From NCBI RefSeq assembly GCF_004027225.2, contig NW_022651109.1:124001-188000 (forward strand): DNA of 64,000 nt, written 5' to 3'. Under the pieces are notes generated by a model. The model was not told the origin of the DNA and made no database searches. It was given only the letters and a program-made list of their open reading frames with translations. Numbering within the stretch: position 1 is the first letter of the stretch; each line of letters opens with the position of its first letter. Below are positions 16,601-27,307 of this stretch, one piece after another. The position numbers and the translations under genes are program-made. The DNA is from Strigops habroptila (lineage: Eukaryota > Chordata > Aves > Psittaciformes > Psittacidae).

Positions 16601-19596
16601 TGTAGAGGAAGGAGAAGACGGCCACCACCACGAAGAACTGCGCCGAGGACGAGAAGTCCCCGACCAGGTGGACGTCCATGGGCCACGTCTGGTTGCACAT
16701 GGTGGTCAACGAGGGCGTGAAGGTGGCCAGGTTCATCCTGAGGGCGGCAAAAGGGGGTTCAAAGGGGGCTTCTCCATGCTGGGGTTGACCCATCCCGAAG
16801 CTCTTGGACCTTCTCAGAGCTCCAGTGTCCATCCCATGTGTCCTACGGGGGGGGGTGGTCACCATGGAGGTGCCAAACCCAAGTGCTCCTTGTTTAAGGG
16901 ACCTTCATGGAGCTCCAAACCCCTCCCAGAGCTCCAGTGTCCATCCCGTGTGTCCTACAGATGGTCCCAACCCCAACTTCTCCTGCTCTTCTCCGTGTTT
17001 AAGGGACCTTCATGGAGCTCCAAACCCCTCCCAGAGCTCCAGTGTCCATCCCATGTGTCCTACAGATGGTCCCAACCCCAACTTCTCCTGCCCATCTCCA
17101 TGTTTAAGGGACCTTCATGGAGCTCCAACTATCTCCAGACCCTTCCCAGAGCTCCACCATGTCCTACAGGTTCTCATTGACCAACCACAGAGGTCCCAAC
17201 CCCACCTTCTCCTGCTCATCTCCATGGTTGAGGGACCTTCATGGAGCTCCAACCATCTCCAGACCCTTCCCAGAGCTCCAGTGTCCACCCCACGTGTCCC
17301 ATGGATGGGGTTTGGTCCCCATTGAGGTCCCAAACCCAACTGCTCCTTGGTTGAGGGACCCTCATGGAGCTCCAGGCATCTCCCACCCCATCCCATACGT
17401 GAAGATAGGAATAAGGGTGGGATCAAGGTGGGGATTGAGGTGGGAATGAGGGTGGGAATAGGGAATGGAAGCAGGAATGGACATGGGACCAAGGTGGGAT
17501 CTGAGGTGGGATGAAGGTGGGAATGGACATGAATGGAGGTGGGAATGGAGGTGGGATGAAGGTGGGAATGGAGGTGGGATCAAGGTGGGATCGGGAATGG
17601 GATCAAGGTGGGAATGGACATGAGAATGGAGGTGGGATCAAGGTGGGGATTGGGAATGGAGGTGGAGCCAAGGTGGGACTGAAGATGGGAATGGACATGG
17701 GATCAAGGTGGGATTTGAGGTGGGAACTGGGAATGGAGATGGGATCAAGGTGGGAATCAGGAATGGAGATGGGAATGGAGGTGGGATCAAGATGGGATCA
17801 AGGTGGGAATGGAGATGGGAATGGAGCTGGGATCAAGGTGGGATCAAGGTGGGAATGGAGCTGGGATCAAGGAGGGATCAAGGAGGGATCAAGGTGGGAT
17901 CAAGGTGGGAATGGAGCTGGGATCAAGGTGGGATCAAGGTGGGAATGGAGCTGGGATCAAGGTGGGATCAAGGTGGGAATGGAGCTGGGATCAAGGAGGG
18001 ATCAAGGAGGGATCAAGGTGGGATCAAGGAGGGATCAAGGTGGGAATGGAGCTGGGATCAAGGTGGGATCAAGGTGGGAATGGAGCTGGGATCAAGGTGG
18101 GATCAAGGAGGGATCGAGGTGGGATCGAGGTGGGATCAAGGAGGGATGAGGGTGGGAGCGGAGCAGGGGGCCGAGGCTCCGCCCCCTCCCTCCCGGCAGC
18201 CAATCGGAGCGCGGGGGGGGGTGTCTCACCGGAAGGGGTAGGCGAAGGGGGCGCTGCTGGAGGCGTTGGGGCTCCCGGCGCAGCTCAGGCGGAACCCGAC
18301 GGAGCCGCGGAACCCCCCGACCGTGGCGAAGGCGAAGATGGAAAAGAACTGCGGGAAAAGCAGGAAAAGTTGGGAATTCCGGCCCCAAATCCCACCCAGA
18401 ATGGGCTTCCCCCCCAAAAAACGGGGAAAAACGAGCCAAAAATGGGGGTTTTGGGGGGGAAAAATGAGAGGGGAAGGGGAAAAAGTGGGAATTCCGGCTC
18501 AAAATCCCACCCGGAATGGGGCTCCCACCAAAAAAAGGGGGGAAATGAGGCAAAAATGGGGGTTTTGAGGTAAAAATGGGTCAGAAAGGGAAATTTTGGG
18601 GAGTTTGGGGGTGGGATTTGGGATTTCTAAGTGGGTTGATGCAAAAAGTGGGAATTTCAGCCCAAAATCCTGCCTGAAATGGGGTTATCACAAAAAAGGG
18701 AGGAAAAAGGAGACAAAAATGGGGGTTGGGGGGGAAAATGAAGGGGGAAAGGGTGAAAAGGTGGGAAAAGGGGGAATTCTGGCTCCAAATCCTGCCTGGA
18801 ATGGGGTTCCCACAAAAAAAAAGGGGGGAAATTGAGCCAAAAATGGGGGTTTGGGGGGGAAATGAGGCAGGAAATGGGTCAAAAGGGGGAATTTGGGGAT
18901 TTTAAATAGGAATTGATGGGAAAAGTGGGAATTCTGGGGCAAAACGAGGTGGGAAAAGGGTCAAAAGGGGGGATTTTGAATGTTTGGGGCTGGAATTTGG
19001 AATTTTCAATAGGAATTGGTGGAAAAAATGGGAATTTGGGGTAAAAGTGAGGCAGGAAATGGGTCAAAAGGTGGAATTGTGGGAATTTGAGGGGGGAATT
19101 CGGGATTTCTAAGTGGGACTGATGGGAAAAATGGGAATTCCAGCCCAAAATCCCACCCAAAATGTGATTTCCCCCCAGAAAACGGGGAAAACCGAGCCCA
19201 AAATGGGGGTTTTGAGGTAAAAATGAGCCGGAAAATGGCTCAAAAGGCGGAATTTGGGGATTTAAAGCGGCATTTTGGGATTTTAAAGAGGAATCGATGC
19301 AAAAAGAGGGAATTTGGGGGCAAAAAACGAGGCGGGGAACGGGTCAAAAGCGGGAACCCGGGGTCGGGATTCGGGATTTCGAACTGGAATTGCGGGAAAA
19401 AAGGGAATTTCACCTCCCAGCCCCCCCCTTCCCCTCTCAGTGCCCCCCCCCCCCGCACCCCAGCCCGCCCCACCCCGCTCCCCGCCCTATCCCGCTCCCC
19501 CCCCGGTGCCCCCCGCGCCCCGCTCACCCCCTGCAGGGCCCGGATCAGCCCGAGCGGTTCCCGGGTCGGGCCCAGGTTCCACCGCGGAGCCGCCAT
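13696..19596 (-). CDS. Synaptophysin-like four-pass membrane protein (SYPL1-like)
   Basis: MARVEL-domain vesicle membrane protein of the synaptophysin family. Exons on -: 19596-19528, 18348-18230, 16737-16527, 14807-14631, 13803-13696. The start [20 protein letters not shown] matches the SYPL1 N-terminal REPLGFIK region. TM1 is [15 protein letters not shown]. The luminal loop has a Cys and an N-glycosylation site (CNQT); TM2 follows [22 protein letters not shown]3 is [20 protein letters not shown], then KALTDIK. A second luminal loop with two Cys precedes [20 protein letters not shown] (TM4) and the cytosolic end [20 protein letters not shown]. The family's usual length of about 230-260 residues fits. 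Introns are tandem repeats. SYPL1 versus another paralogue needs a tree. Confidence 0.85.
13870..14600 (+). repeat. CTCAAGAGGTTCCTCAAGAAG array in SYPL-like intron 4
   Basis: Short units (CTCAAGAAGCTCCTCAAGAGG, multiples of about 15 bases) fill most of the intron between exons 4 and 5 of the - strand gene. Confidence 0.85.
14890..15370 (+). repeat. Roughly 100-bp tandem repeat, SYPL-like intron 3
   Basis: About five copies of a unit containing AACATGGTGGACACCAAGTG, TTATGGAGC and GTGCAGAGGACAATGGTGG. Confidence 0.8.
15610..16440 (+). repeat. GGTTGGATGATGGTGGATGG array, SYPL-like intron 3
   Basis: GGATGATGGTGGATGGTGATTGGATGG units for over 800 bases, ending about 90 bases from the donor of exon 3. 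Confidence 0.88.
16760..17385 (+). repeat. Roughly 120-bp tandem repeat, SYPL-like intron 2
   Basis: Five imperfect copies of a unit with AAGGGACCTTCATGGAGCTC, CCCAGAGCTCCAGTGTCCA and GTCCTACAGATGGTCCCAAC. Confidence 0.85.
17400..18160 (+). repeat. GGGATCAAGGTGGGAATGGA array, SYPL-like intron 2
   Basis: Units GGGATCAAGGTGGGATCAAGG and GGAATGGAGCTGGGATCAAGG; changes abruptly to unique GC-rich sequence near exon 2. Confidence 0.88.
18360..19400 (+). repeat. AAAATGGGGGTTTTGGGGGG array, SYPL-like intron 1
   Basis: Imperfect repeats of AAAAATGGGGGTTTTGGGG, GGGAATTCCGGCTCAAAATCC and GGAATTTGGGGATTT, unit about 100-130 bases. Fills the first intron. Confidence 0.75.
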
Positions 19597-19607
19597 CTTC
19601 CCCCGCG

Positions 19608-19622
19608 CCGGAAGTGACGTCA
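19608..19622 (-). promoter_or_regulatory. ETS plus CRE composite in the SYPL-like promoter
   Basis: CCGGAAGTGACGTCA joins an ETS core (CCGGAAGT) to a full CRE (TGACGTCA) 12 bases upstream of the start codon. A YY1-like AAGATGGCGGC overlaps the ATG (on +, GCCGCCATCTT at 19589-19599). This is typical of a CpG-island housekeeping promoter. Confidence 0.7.
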
Positions 19623-19689
19623 GGGAGGCGGGAAAGCAGGAAGGAAGGAAGGAAGGAAGGAAAGGGAGGAGCTGCGCGGGAACGCGGCG

Positions 19690-20240
19690 GTTCATTTGCA
19701 TGCGAAACCACGCCCCCTACCCATGTTGGTGTTACATTTACATACGAGGCCACGCCCCCTCTCCATTATGAGTGCGCAGCCGAGCCGCGCCCCCCCCCCC
19801 CGCGGCCGTGGCCACGCCCCCTCCGCATGTGCCCGCTCATTTACATACGTGGCCATGCCCCTCCGTAGCTCTCACTTCGTGGCCACGCCTCCCGATGATT
19901 GGAGATGCTCATTTGCATACTCGACCACGCCCCCAGCTCATGTTGCACGCCTGGCCATGCCCCCTCCTCGCGGCTCTTTTGCATACGGAGCCACGCCCCT
20001 TTCGCGCCGCGACCCCGCCCTTCGGCTCTAATTTGCATAGCAAGCCGCCCCCCCACCATTAACCCCAGCCGCCCCAATTCCCTTATTTGCATAGCCACGC
20101 CTCCCCTACCGCCTCATTTGCATAGCCGATGATTGACACTGGGTTCCATTGGCGTGGCCACGCCCCCCCGAGACCCCGCCCATTAACACGTTCAACCAAT
20201 CCCTTCAATCAGTTTATTGACATCATTTGCATGGCCCCGC
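19690..20240 (+). repeat. Array of octamer (ATTTGCAT) and CCACGCCCC motifs
   Basis: Six exact ATTTGCAT octamers (near 19693, 19910, 20031, 20084, 20116 and 20225) and variants (ATTTACAT twice, TTTTGCAT) alternate with CCACGCCCC KLF/Sp-type boxes at irregular spacing of about 30-110 bases. Lies between the SYPL-like promoter and the end of CTU1. No coding potential seen. Confidence 0.8.
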
Positions 20241-20659
20241 CCATGACTCGCGGCTCTTTCACATAGGGAGCCACAAGCCCCCCCCCCCCCGGGAGGGGCC
20301 ATTGATGATGTCACACACAACAGCCAATCGGCAGCAGGGAGGGGCGTGGTTTCCACGGGTGGCTCCGCTTCCTTGGGTAAGGCCACGCCCCCTCCTGCCC
20401 TGGGTCCTAGCGCACCCACCCCCCTCCCCCCAATGGGGACCCCCCCAACTGCCCTCCAACCACTTCAAGCGCCCCACAACTGCCCTCCAAGTCCCTCTAA
20501 CTGCCCCCAGGGACCCACAACTGCCCCCAAGTGCCCCTCAAGCACCCCCCAAGTACCCCAATAACCCCCAAGCGCCTCCAACTTCCCCCCAAGTGCCCCA
20601 TCAGAAGTCCCAGATGTTGAGGGCCCCCCGGGCCCGGCCCAGCCCCAGCACCCGTCGCC

Positions 20660-23600
20660 TCAGGGTCCGGCCCCCGGCCCCCACCACCTCCACCTCCACC
20701 CCCGCCAGGGGGTCGACAGCCCCACGGCCACCGGCCCCATGGCCAATAGCCCCATGGCCAATAGCCCCATGGCGGTCAACCCTATGGCCACCAACCCCAT
20801 GGCCACCAGCCCTACAACTACACGCCCCATAGCCCCCATCCCCATTGCCCCCATCCCCACGTCCATCACCCCTATGGCCAACATCCCCATGCCCATCACC
20901 CCCATGACCCCCAGCCCTACAACTACACGCCCCATAGCCTCCATCCCCATGACCATGACCTCCTTCACCCTTATGGCCATCAGCTCCATGATCACCATCC
21001 CTATGGCCACCACCATCCCCATGTCCCTCACCCCTATGGCCATCAGGTCCATGACCACCATCTCCATGCCCACCACCCCTATGACCCTCACCCCTACAAC
21101 CACACACCCCATTGCCCCCATCCCCATATCCACCACCCCTATGGCCACCATCTCCATGCCCACCACCCCTATGACCCCCAGCCCTACAACTACACACCCC
21201 ATTGCCCCCATCCCCATATCCATCACCCCCATGACCCCCAGCCCTACAACCACACACCCCATAGCCCCCATCCCCATAGCCCCCATCCCTATGCCCATCA
21301 CCCCTATGGCCACCATCTCCATGCCCATCACCCCTATGACCCTCACCCCTACAACCACACACCCCATAGCCCCCATCCCCATTACCCCCATGACCCCCAG
21401 CCCCACAACTACCCGCCCCATAGCCCCCATGCCCATGACCCTCACCCCTACAACCACACCCCCCCACCCCCCACCCCTCCCCCCATCCCCCTCCTCCTTG
21501 GCCACCTCCAGCGCCCTCTTCCCCAGCCCCACCTTGGGCCTGCCCCTCTCTAGGGCGGCCAGGAGCACGCAGGCCTTGCACAGCTCCCGGCTGGCGGCGA
21601 ACCCGCACCTGCGGCAGGCGCCCAGCACCCTGCCGCCGCCCTCAGCACCCACCCGCAGCCGGCGGCTCGAGTGGCCCAGGGCGGCCACGGCCGGGGCCCT
21701 GGCGGCCTCCAGCTCCTTGAGCAGGGCCCTGGCGTGGCCGCGGAAGGCCTGCGGCGCGTACACGCACTCGGTGCTCACGTACTCCAAGCCCTGGAAGTAG
21801 GCGTAGAGCACGATCTCCTTCTCGTAGGCGTGGCGCAGCGGCTTGCACCGCGGCACCGGCGGCCACGGCGCCCCCGAGGGCTTCCCGCTGGCCTGAGGGG
21901 GCTCCGCTGGGGTCTTGAGGGGCTTCTTGGGGGTGTTTGTGGGGTTTAGGGGGGTCTTCGTTGGGGTCTTGATGGGCTTCGTTGGGTTCTTGGGGGTGTC
22001 CATGGGGTTTGGGGTGGTATTTATGGGGTTTGGGGTGGTGCCTATGGGGTTCTTGGTGGTGTCCATGGGGTTTATGGGGGTCTTCATTGGGTTCTTGATG
22101 GTGTCTATGGGGTTTGGGGTGGTTGGAGACCCCATAGGGACCTTCATGAAACTCATCAGGGTCTCTATAGGGTCTGGGGTGGTGTCCACGGGGTTTGGGG
22201 TGGTCTTTATGGGGTTTGGGGTGGTTTCTATGGGGTTTGGGGTGGTATTTATGGGGTTTGGGGTGGTGTCTATGGGGTTTGGGGTGGTTTCTATGGGGTT
22301 TGGAGTGGTTGGAGACCCCATAGAGACCTTCATGAAACTCATCAGGGTCTCTACCGGGTCTGGGGTGGTGGCTATGGGGTTCTTGGGGGTCTTCACTGGG
22401 TTCTTGATGGGCTTCGTTGGGTTCTTGGTGGTGTCCATGGGGTTTGGGGTGGTATTTATGGGGTTTGGGGTGGTGTCTATGGGGTTTGGGGTGGTTGGAG
22501 ACCCCATAGGGACCTTCATGAAGCTCATCAGGGTCTCTATAGGGTCTGGGGTGGTGTCTATGGGGTTCTTGGTGGTGTCTATGGGGTTTATGGGGGTGTC
22601 CGTGGGGTTCTTGGGGGTCTTCATTGGGTTCTTGGTGGTCTTTATGGGGTTTGGGGTGGTGTCTATGGGGTTTGGGGTGGTTTCTGTGGGGTTTGGGGTG
22701 GTTTCTGTGGGGTTTGGGGTGGTTTCCATAGGGTTTGGGGTGGCTGGAGACCCCATAAGGACCTTCATGAAGCTCATCAGGGTCTCTATAAGGTCTGGGG
22801 TGGTGTTGATGGGGTTCTTGGTGGTGTCCATGGGGTTTATGGGGGTCTTCATTGGGGTCTTGATGGCTTCCATTGGGTTCTTGATGGCTTCCATTGGGTT
22901 CTTGGTGGTGTCCATGGGGTCCTCGGTGGTCACAGAGCCTGCACTGATCTCCATGGACCTCACAGCAGCCTCCGGGGTGTCTCCCATGGGGTTTCTGGTG
23001 CTCTCCATGGGGTTCTTGGTGGTCCCAGAGCTCCTGGAGGTCCCTACGGTGTCACTGGAGGTCCCTATGGGGTCACTGGAGGTCTCTATGGGGTCACTGG
23101 AGGTCTCTATGGTGTCCCCGGTGTCCCTGGAGGTCCCCGTGGGGTCCCCGGTGCCGCCGGTGGCCTCGGTGGCCGTGCGCCGCAGCCGCGCCACGTCCCC
23201 GCGCAGGAAGTTCATCAGGACGGTCTCAGCGATGTCGTCGGCGTTGTGCCCTGCGGGGAGCGCGTACAACCGGGTACAACCGGTTCCAACCGGTTACAAC
23301 CAGTTACAACCAGTTACATCCCACTTACATCCAGTTAGAACCAGTTACCCCCCACTTACATCCAGTTAGAACCAGTTACATCCCACTTACATCCACTTAG
23401 AACCAGTTACACCCCACTTACATCCAGTTAGAACCAGTTACCCCCCACTTACAACCAGTTAGAACCAGTTACATCCCACTTACATCCAGTTAGAACCAGT
23501 TACATCCCACTTACATCCAGTTAGAACCAGTTACCCCCCACTTACATCCAGTTAGAACCAGTTACCCCCCACTTACAACCAGTTAGAACCAGTTAGATCC

Positions 23601-25078
23601 CACTTACATCCAGTTAGAACCAGTTACATCCCACTTACAACCAGTTAGAACCAGTTACATCCCACTTGTACTCAATTATATCCACCTAGAACCAGTTATA
23701 ACCAGTTATAACCACCTATAACCAGTTACATCCCGCTATAACCAGTTGTTAGAACCAGTTACAACCAGTTCCAACCCAGTTAGAACCAGTTCCATCCGGT
23801 TCCAACCAGTTATAAGCAGCTGCACCCCACCTACAAGCACTTACACCTTACGTGCAACTAGAACCACTCAGAACCAGTGACACCAGTGACACCAGTGACA
23901 CCAGTGACTCCCCAGTCCCCCCCAATCCCCTCCCAGTCCCCATCTATCGCTTCCCAGTGTATCCCAATCCCCTCCCAGTCTCCCCCAATCCTCTCCCAGT
24001 CCATCCTAATCCCTTCCCAGTCTATCCCAGTCCCCCCCAATCCCCTCCCAGTCTCCCCCAATCCTCTCCCAGTCCATCCTAATCCCCTCCCAGTCTATCC
24101 CAGTCCATCCCAATCTACCCCAGTCCCTTCCCAATGCCCCCTAATCCCCTTCTATCACTTCCCAGTCCATCCCAATCCCCTCCCACCCATTCCCAGTTTC
24201 CCCCAATGCCCTCCCAGTCTATCCCAATCCCTCCCAATCCCCTCCCACTCTATCCCAGTCCATCCCAATCCCCTCCCAGTCCATCCCAGTCCCCCTCAAT
24301 CCTCTCCCAGTCCCCCCCAATCCTCTCCCAGTCTATCCCAATCCCTCCCAATCCCCTCCCAGTCTATCCCAGTCTATCCCAATCCCCTCCCACTCCATCC
24401 CAATCCCCTCCCAGTCCCCCTCAATCCCCTCCCAGTCCATCCCAGTCCCCCTCAATCCCCTCCCAGTCCATCCCAGTCCCCCTCAATCCCCTCCCAGTCT
24501 ATCCCAGCCCCTCCAAATCCCATCCCAGTCCATGCCAATCCCCTCCCAGTCCCTCCCAGTCCCCCCCAGTCCCCCCCGGCCTCACCAGTGGCGATCCAGT
24601 CGGCGCCCAGCAGCCGGGCCGCCCTCTCCAGCGCCTGCCTCCTCATGACGCCGCAGAAGGTGCAGCGGGAGCCGGGTCCTAGCGCCGGCCCCAGCTCATC
24701 CACGCTCCAGCCGAACAGCTCCCGGTGGGAGAGCACGAGGAGCGGGGGGGAGCCGCGGCCCCTGCGCACGGCCGCCAGCGCCGCCTCCCGGTACCCGGCG
24801 ATGCCCTCGTCCACCGAGACCAGCGCCAGGCGCCAGCCCAGGCGCGGGGCGAAGCGCTGCAGGAGGTGGCTCAGCACCGTCGAGTCCTTCCCGCCGGATG
24901 CGGCCACGGCCACGGTGGCGCCGGGACCCGGCGCGGGCGGGCGGGAGCCCGGCGCCAGGGAGCGAAGGGCTTCGGCCTCGAAGCGCCGCACGAAGCAGCC
25001 GCGGCAAAGGGGGGAGCCGCAGCGCGGGCGCAGCAGCGCCGGGGGGCGCGAGCAGTGCAGGCAGCGCGGGGGGGGCAT
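20660..25078 (-). CDS. CTU1: CTU1, cytosolic tRNA 2-thiolation enzyme, with in-frame repeat expansions
   Basis: Adenylates and thiolates the wobble uridine of certain tRNAs together with CTU2. Coding exons on -: 25078-24586 and 23250-20660. Exon 1 gives CxxC zinc motifs at the N-terminus, the PP-loop SGGKDSTVLSHLL, VSVDEGIAGYREAALAAVRR and CTFCGVMRRQAL. It joins in phase 1 to GHNADDIAETVLMNFLRGD in exon 2. After DVARLRRTATEA the frame runs through about 430 codons of repeat (7-residue TTPNPIE units). The conserved part then resumes at PRCKPLRHAYEKEIVLYAYF, with ECVYAPQAFRGHARALLKEL, a CxxC...CxxC zinc motif and RGRPKVGLGKRALEV. A second repeat follows before the stop at 20660. As annotated it has 1027 residues, against about 350 in mammals. 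The first repeat may instead be an unrecognised intron. Confidence 0.9.
20720..21480 (+). repeat. CCCCATAGCCCCCATCCCCA array at the CTU1 C-terminus
   Basis: Units such as CCCTACAACCACACACCCCAT and AGCCCCCATCCCCAT, about 60-70 bases in higher order. Lies downstream of the last conserved CTU1 motif and is open in the CTU1 frame (Met/Gly/Val-rich). Confidence 0.8.
21895..23160 (+). repeat. 21-bp minisatellite inside CTU1 coding exon 2
   Basis: Unit GGGGTTTGGGGTGGTTTCTAT, exactly seven codons, in a larger period marked by four copies of ACCTTCATGAAACTCATCAG (about 22140, 22325, 22512 and 22762). Open in the CTU1 frame throughout, and also open on +. Confidence 0.9.
23270..24580 (+). repeat. Two repeat arrays filling CTU1 intron
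   Basis: 23270-23870 consists of CCAGTTACATCCCACTTACAT-type units of about 25 and 50 bases. 23880-24580 consists of CAATCCCCTCCCAGTCTATCC-type units. Together they make up nearly the whole intron between the CTU1 coding exons. Confidence 0.88.
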
Positions 25079-25099
25079 GGCCTGCAGCGGGAACGGGGG

Positions 25100-25540
25100 G
25101 CGCGGTTAGAGGGGGGGACACCCTAAAGGTGATGGGGGGCACCTAAAGGTGATGGGAACATGCTAAGGGGGTGATGGGGGGTGATGGGGGGTGATGGGGA
25201 CACACTAAGGGGTTAATGGGAAGTGATGGGGGGTGATGGGGATGCACTAAGGGGGTGATGGGGGGTGATAGGGGGTGATGGGGACACACTAAGGGGGTGA
25301 TGAGGGGTGATGAGGGGTGATGAGGATGCACTAAGGGGGTGATGGGGGTGATGGGGTGATGGGGACACACTAAGGGGGTGATGGGAAGTGATGGGGGGTG
25401 ATAGGGGGTGATGGGGATGCACTAAGGGGGTGATGGGGGGTGATGGGGGGTGATAGGGGGTGATGGGGACACACTAAGGGAGTGATGGGGGGTGATGGGG
25501 ATGCACTAAGGGGGTGATGGGGAGTAATGGGGGGTGAAGG
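25100..25540 (+). repeat. GGGGTGATGGGGACACACTAAG array upstream of CTU1 start
   Basis: Units GGGGGTGATGGGGGGTGATGG and GGACACACTAAG about every 60 bases, in the 5' intron of CTU1. Confidence 0.85.
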
Positions 25541-25544
25541 GGGG

Positions 25545-25690
25545 AGCCACAGCAGCGCCGGGGGGCGCGAGCAGTGCAGGCAGCGCGGGGGGGGCATGGC
25601 CTGCAGCGGGAACGGGGGGCACGGTTAGAGGGGGGGACACCCTAAAGGGGATGGGGGGGACCTAAAGGTGATGGGGGGCGATGGGGATAC
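25545..25690 (-). pseudogene. Second copy of the CTU1 start-codon region
   Basis: About 130 bases nearly identical to 25025-25150: the first about 20 CTU1 codons (MPPPRCLHCSRPPALL), the ATG and the sequence upstream of it. The copy leaves CTU1 after the first zinc-motif half and runs into the GTGATGGGG repeat. Either a tandem duplication or an assembly duplication. Confidence 0.75.
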
Positions 25691-26069
25691 GCTAAGGGGG
25701 TGATGGGGGGTGATGGGGGGACTTAGAGAGAGAGCTAACACTAAGGGGGCGATGAGGGAACCCTAAAGGTGAATGTGACCCCCAACCCCCCCCCAAAGGG
25801 CCGCAATGGTCCCTCCCAGCCCCAAACCCCCCCCGCCATGGGCCGCAATGGTCCCTCCCAGCCCCAACCCCCCCCCCCAAGGGCCGCAATGGTCCCTCCC
25901 AGCCCCAAACCCCCCCCCCCCCCAAGGGCCGCAATGGTCCCTCCCAGCCCCAACCCACCCGCCATGGGCCGCAATGGTCCCTACACCCCCCCCAGCCCTC
26001 CCCAAGCCCCCCAAACCCCCCAACCCCCCAATGGGCTCTCCCAGCGCCCCCCCTCTCCCCTCCCGTTAC

Positions 26070-26230
26070 CGGGAATGGTCTCGTCCGCCGGGCTCACGTT
26101 ACACCGCGCCGCTGCACGCGCCGCCGGACCCTTCCCGGAGTGCACCGCGCTGGGGAGGGGCGGGGGAGCGTGGCCACGCCCACCAAGGACCCCGGCGGCC
26201 AATCAGAGCGCGGGGGGCGGAGCCACGGCC
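26070..26230 (-). promoter_or_regulatory. CTU1: CTU1 promoter and untranslated first exon
   Basis: On -, GACGAGACCATTCCCG is followed by a perfect donor GTAACG at 26069. Upstream are GGGCGTGGCCACGCTCCCCC and an inverted CCAAT box (CCAATCAGAGCG, about 26200). CpG-rich compared with its surroundings. Exon boundaries are inferred. Confidence 0.5.
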
Positions 26231-26249
26231 AAGCCTGCGCAGGGGGAGG

Positions 26250-27120
26250 GTAATTAGCAGTGGTGGGGTCATTAATAGCCCTAAAAGAGTCATTAATATC
26301 GCTAAAGGAGTAATTACTGCTCTCTAAGAGTAATTAATGCTTTCTAGGGGTAACTAATAGCCCCAAACGGTAATTAGTAGCCCTAAAAGAGCAATTAATA
26401 GCCCTACTGGGGTAATTAATAGCCTCCATGGGGTAATTAATGCTCTCTAAAGGTAAATAATGTCCTCTAGGAGTAACGAGTAGCCGCAAGGGGTAATTAA
26501 CAGTCCCCAATAGGCGATTAATAGCCCTAAAGGCGTAATTAATAGCCCTAAAGGGGTTATTAATGCTCCCTAAGGGTAATTAATAGCCCCAAGAGATACT
26601 TAATAGCCCCCAGTGGGCAATTAATAGCCCCAATTCCTGTAATTAATATCCCCATGGGGTAAATAATGCTCCTTGAAGAGTAAATAATAGCCCCAAAGGG
26701 GTAATTAACAGCACCAAGGGGTAACTAATAGCCCCAAGGCATAATTAACAGCTCCAAACGACTAATTAACAGCCCCCAATGGGTAATTAATGGCCCACAA
26801 GGGATAAATAACGGCTCCAAAGGGTAATTAATGGTCTCTAATGGTAATTAATAGCCTCCAATGGGTAATTGACAGCCCCCAAGGGGCAATAAACAGCCCT
26901 AAAGTGGTAACTGAAATGCCCCAGGGGTCATTAATTGCCCCCAGGGGGTAATTAACAGCCCCCATGGGGTAGTTAATGCCATCTAAGAGTAATTAATAGC
27001 CCCAATAGGTTAATTAACAGCACCCAGGCATAATTAATAGCCCCAAAAAGCAATCAAAAGCCCTAAAGAGTCATTAACAGCCCCCAAGGGGTAATTAAGG
27101 CTCCTATTGCATAATTAACA
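26250..27120 (+). repeat. AT-rich TAATTAATAGCCCC array
   Basis: About 35-40 imperfect units of 22-26 bases, most containing TAATTAA and AGCCCC. It is an island of high A+T between the CTU1 promoter and TYROBP. Confidence 0.9.
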
Positions 27121-27307
27121 CACCGCAAGGGGCGGAGCTTACCGTAAGGGGGCGGAGCTTACCGTAAGGGGGCGGGGCCCACCCAAAAAGGGAAGTAAAG
27201 GAGGAAGGGGGGGCGGAGTTTAACCCACGTGACCAAAGGGGGCGGGGCTTCCCCATTGGCCCCTCCCACTTCCCCATTGTCCGCGCGGGTCCGTGTCCGG
27301 TGGCGCC

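Noticed and set aside
21915-23369. Open frame of 484 codons on + (GFGVV repeats)
   Set aside because: Antisense shadow of the 21-bp repeat within CTU1.
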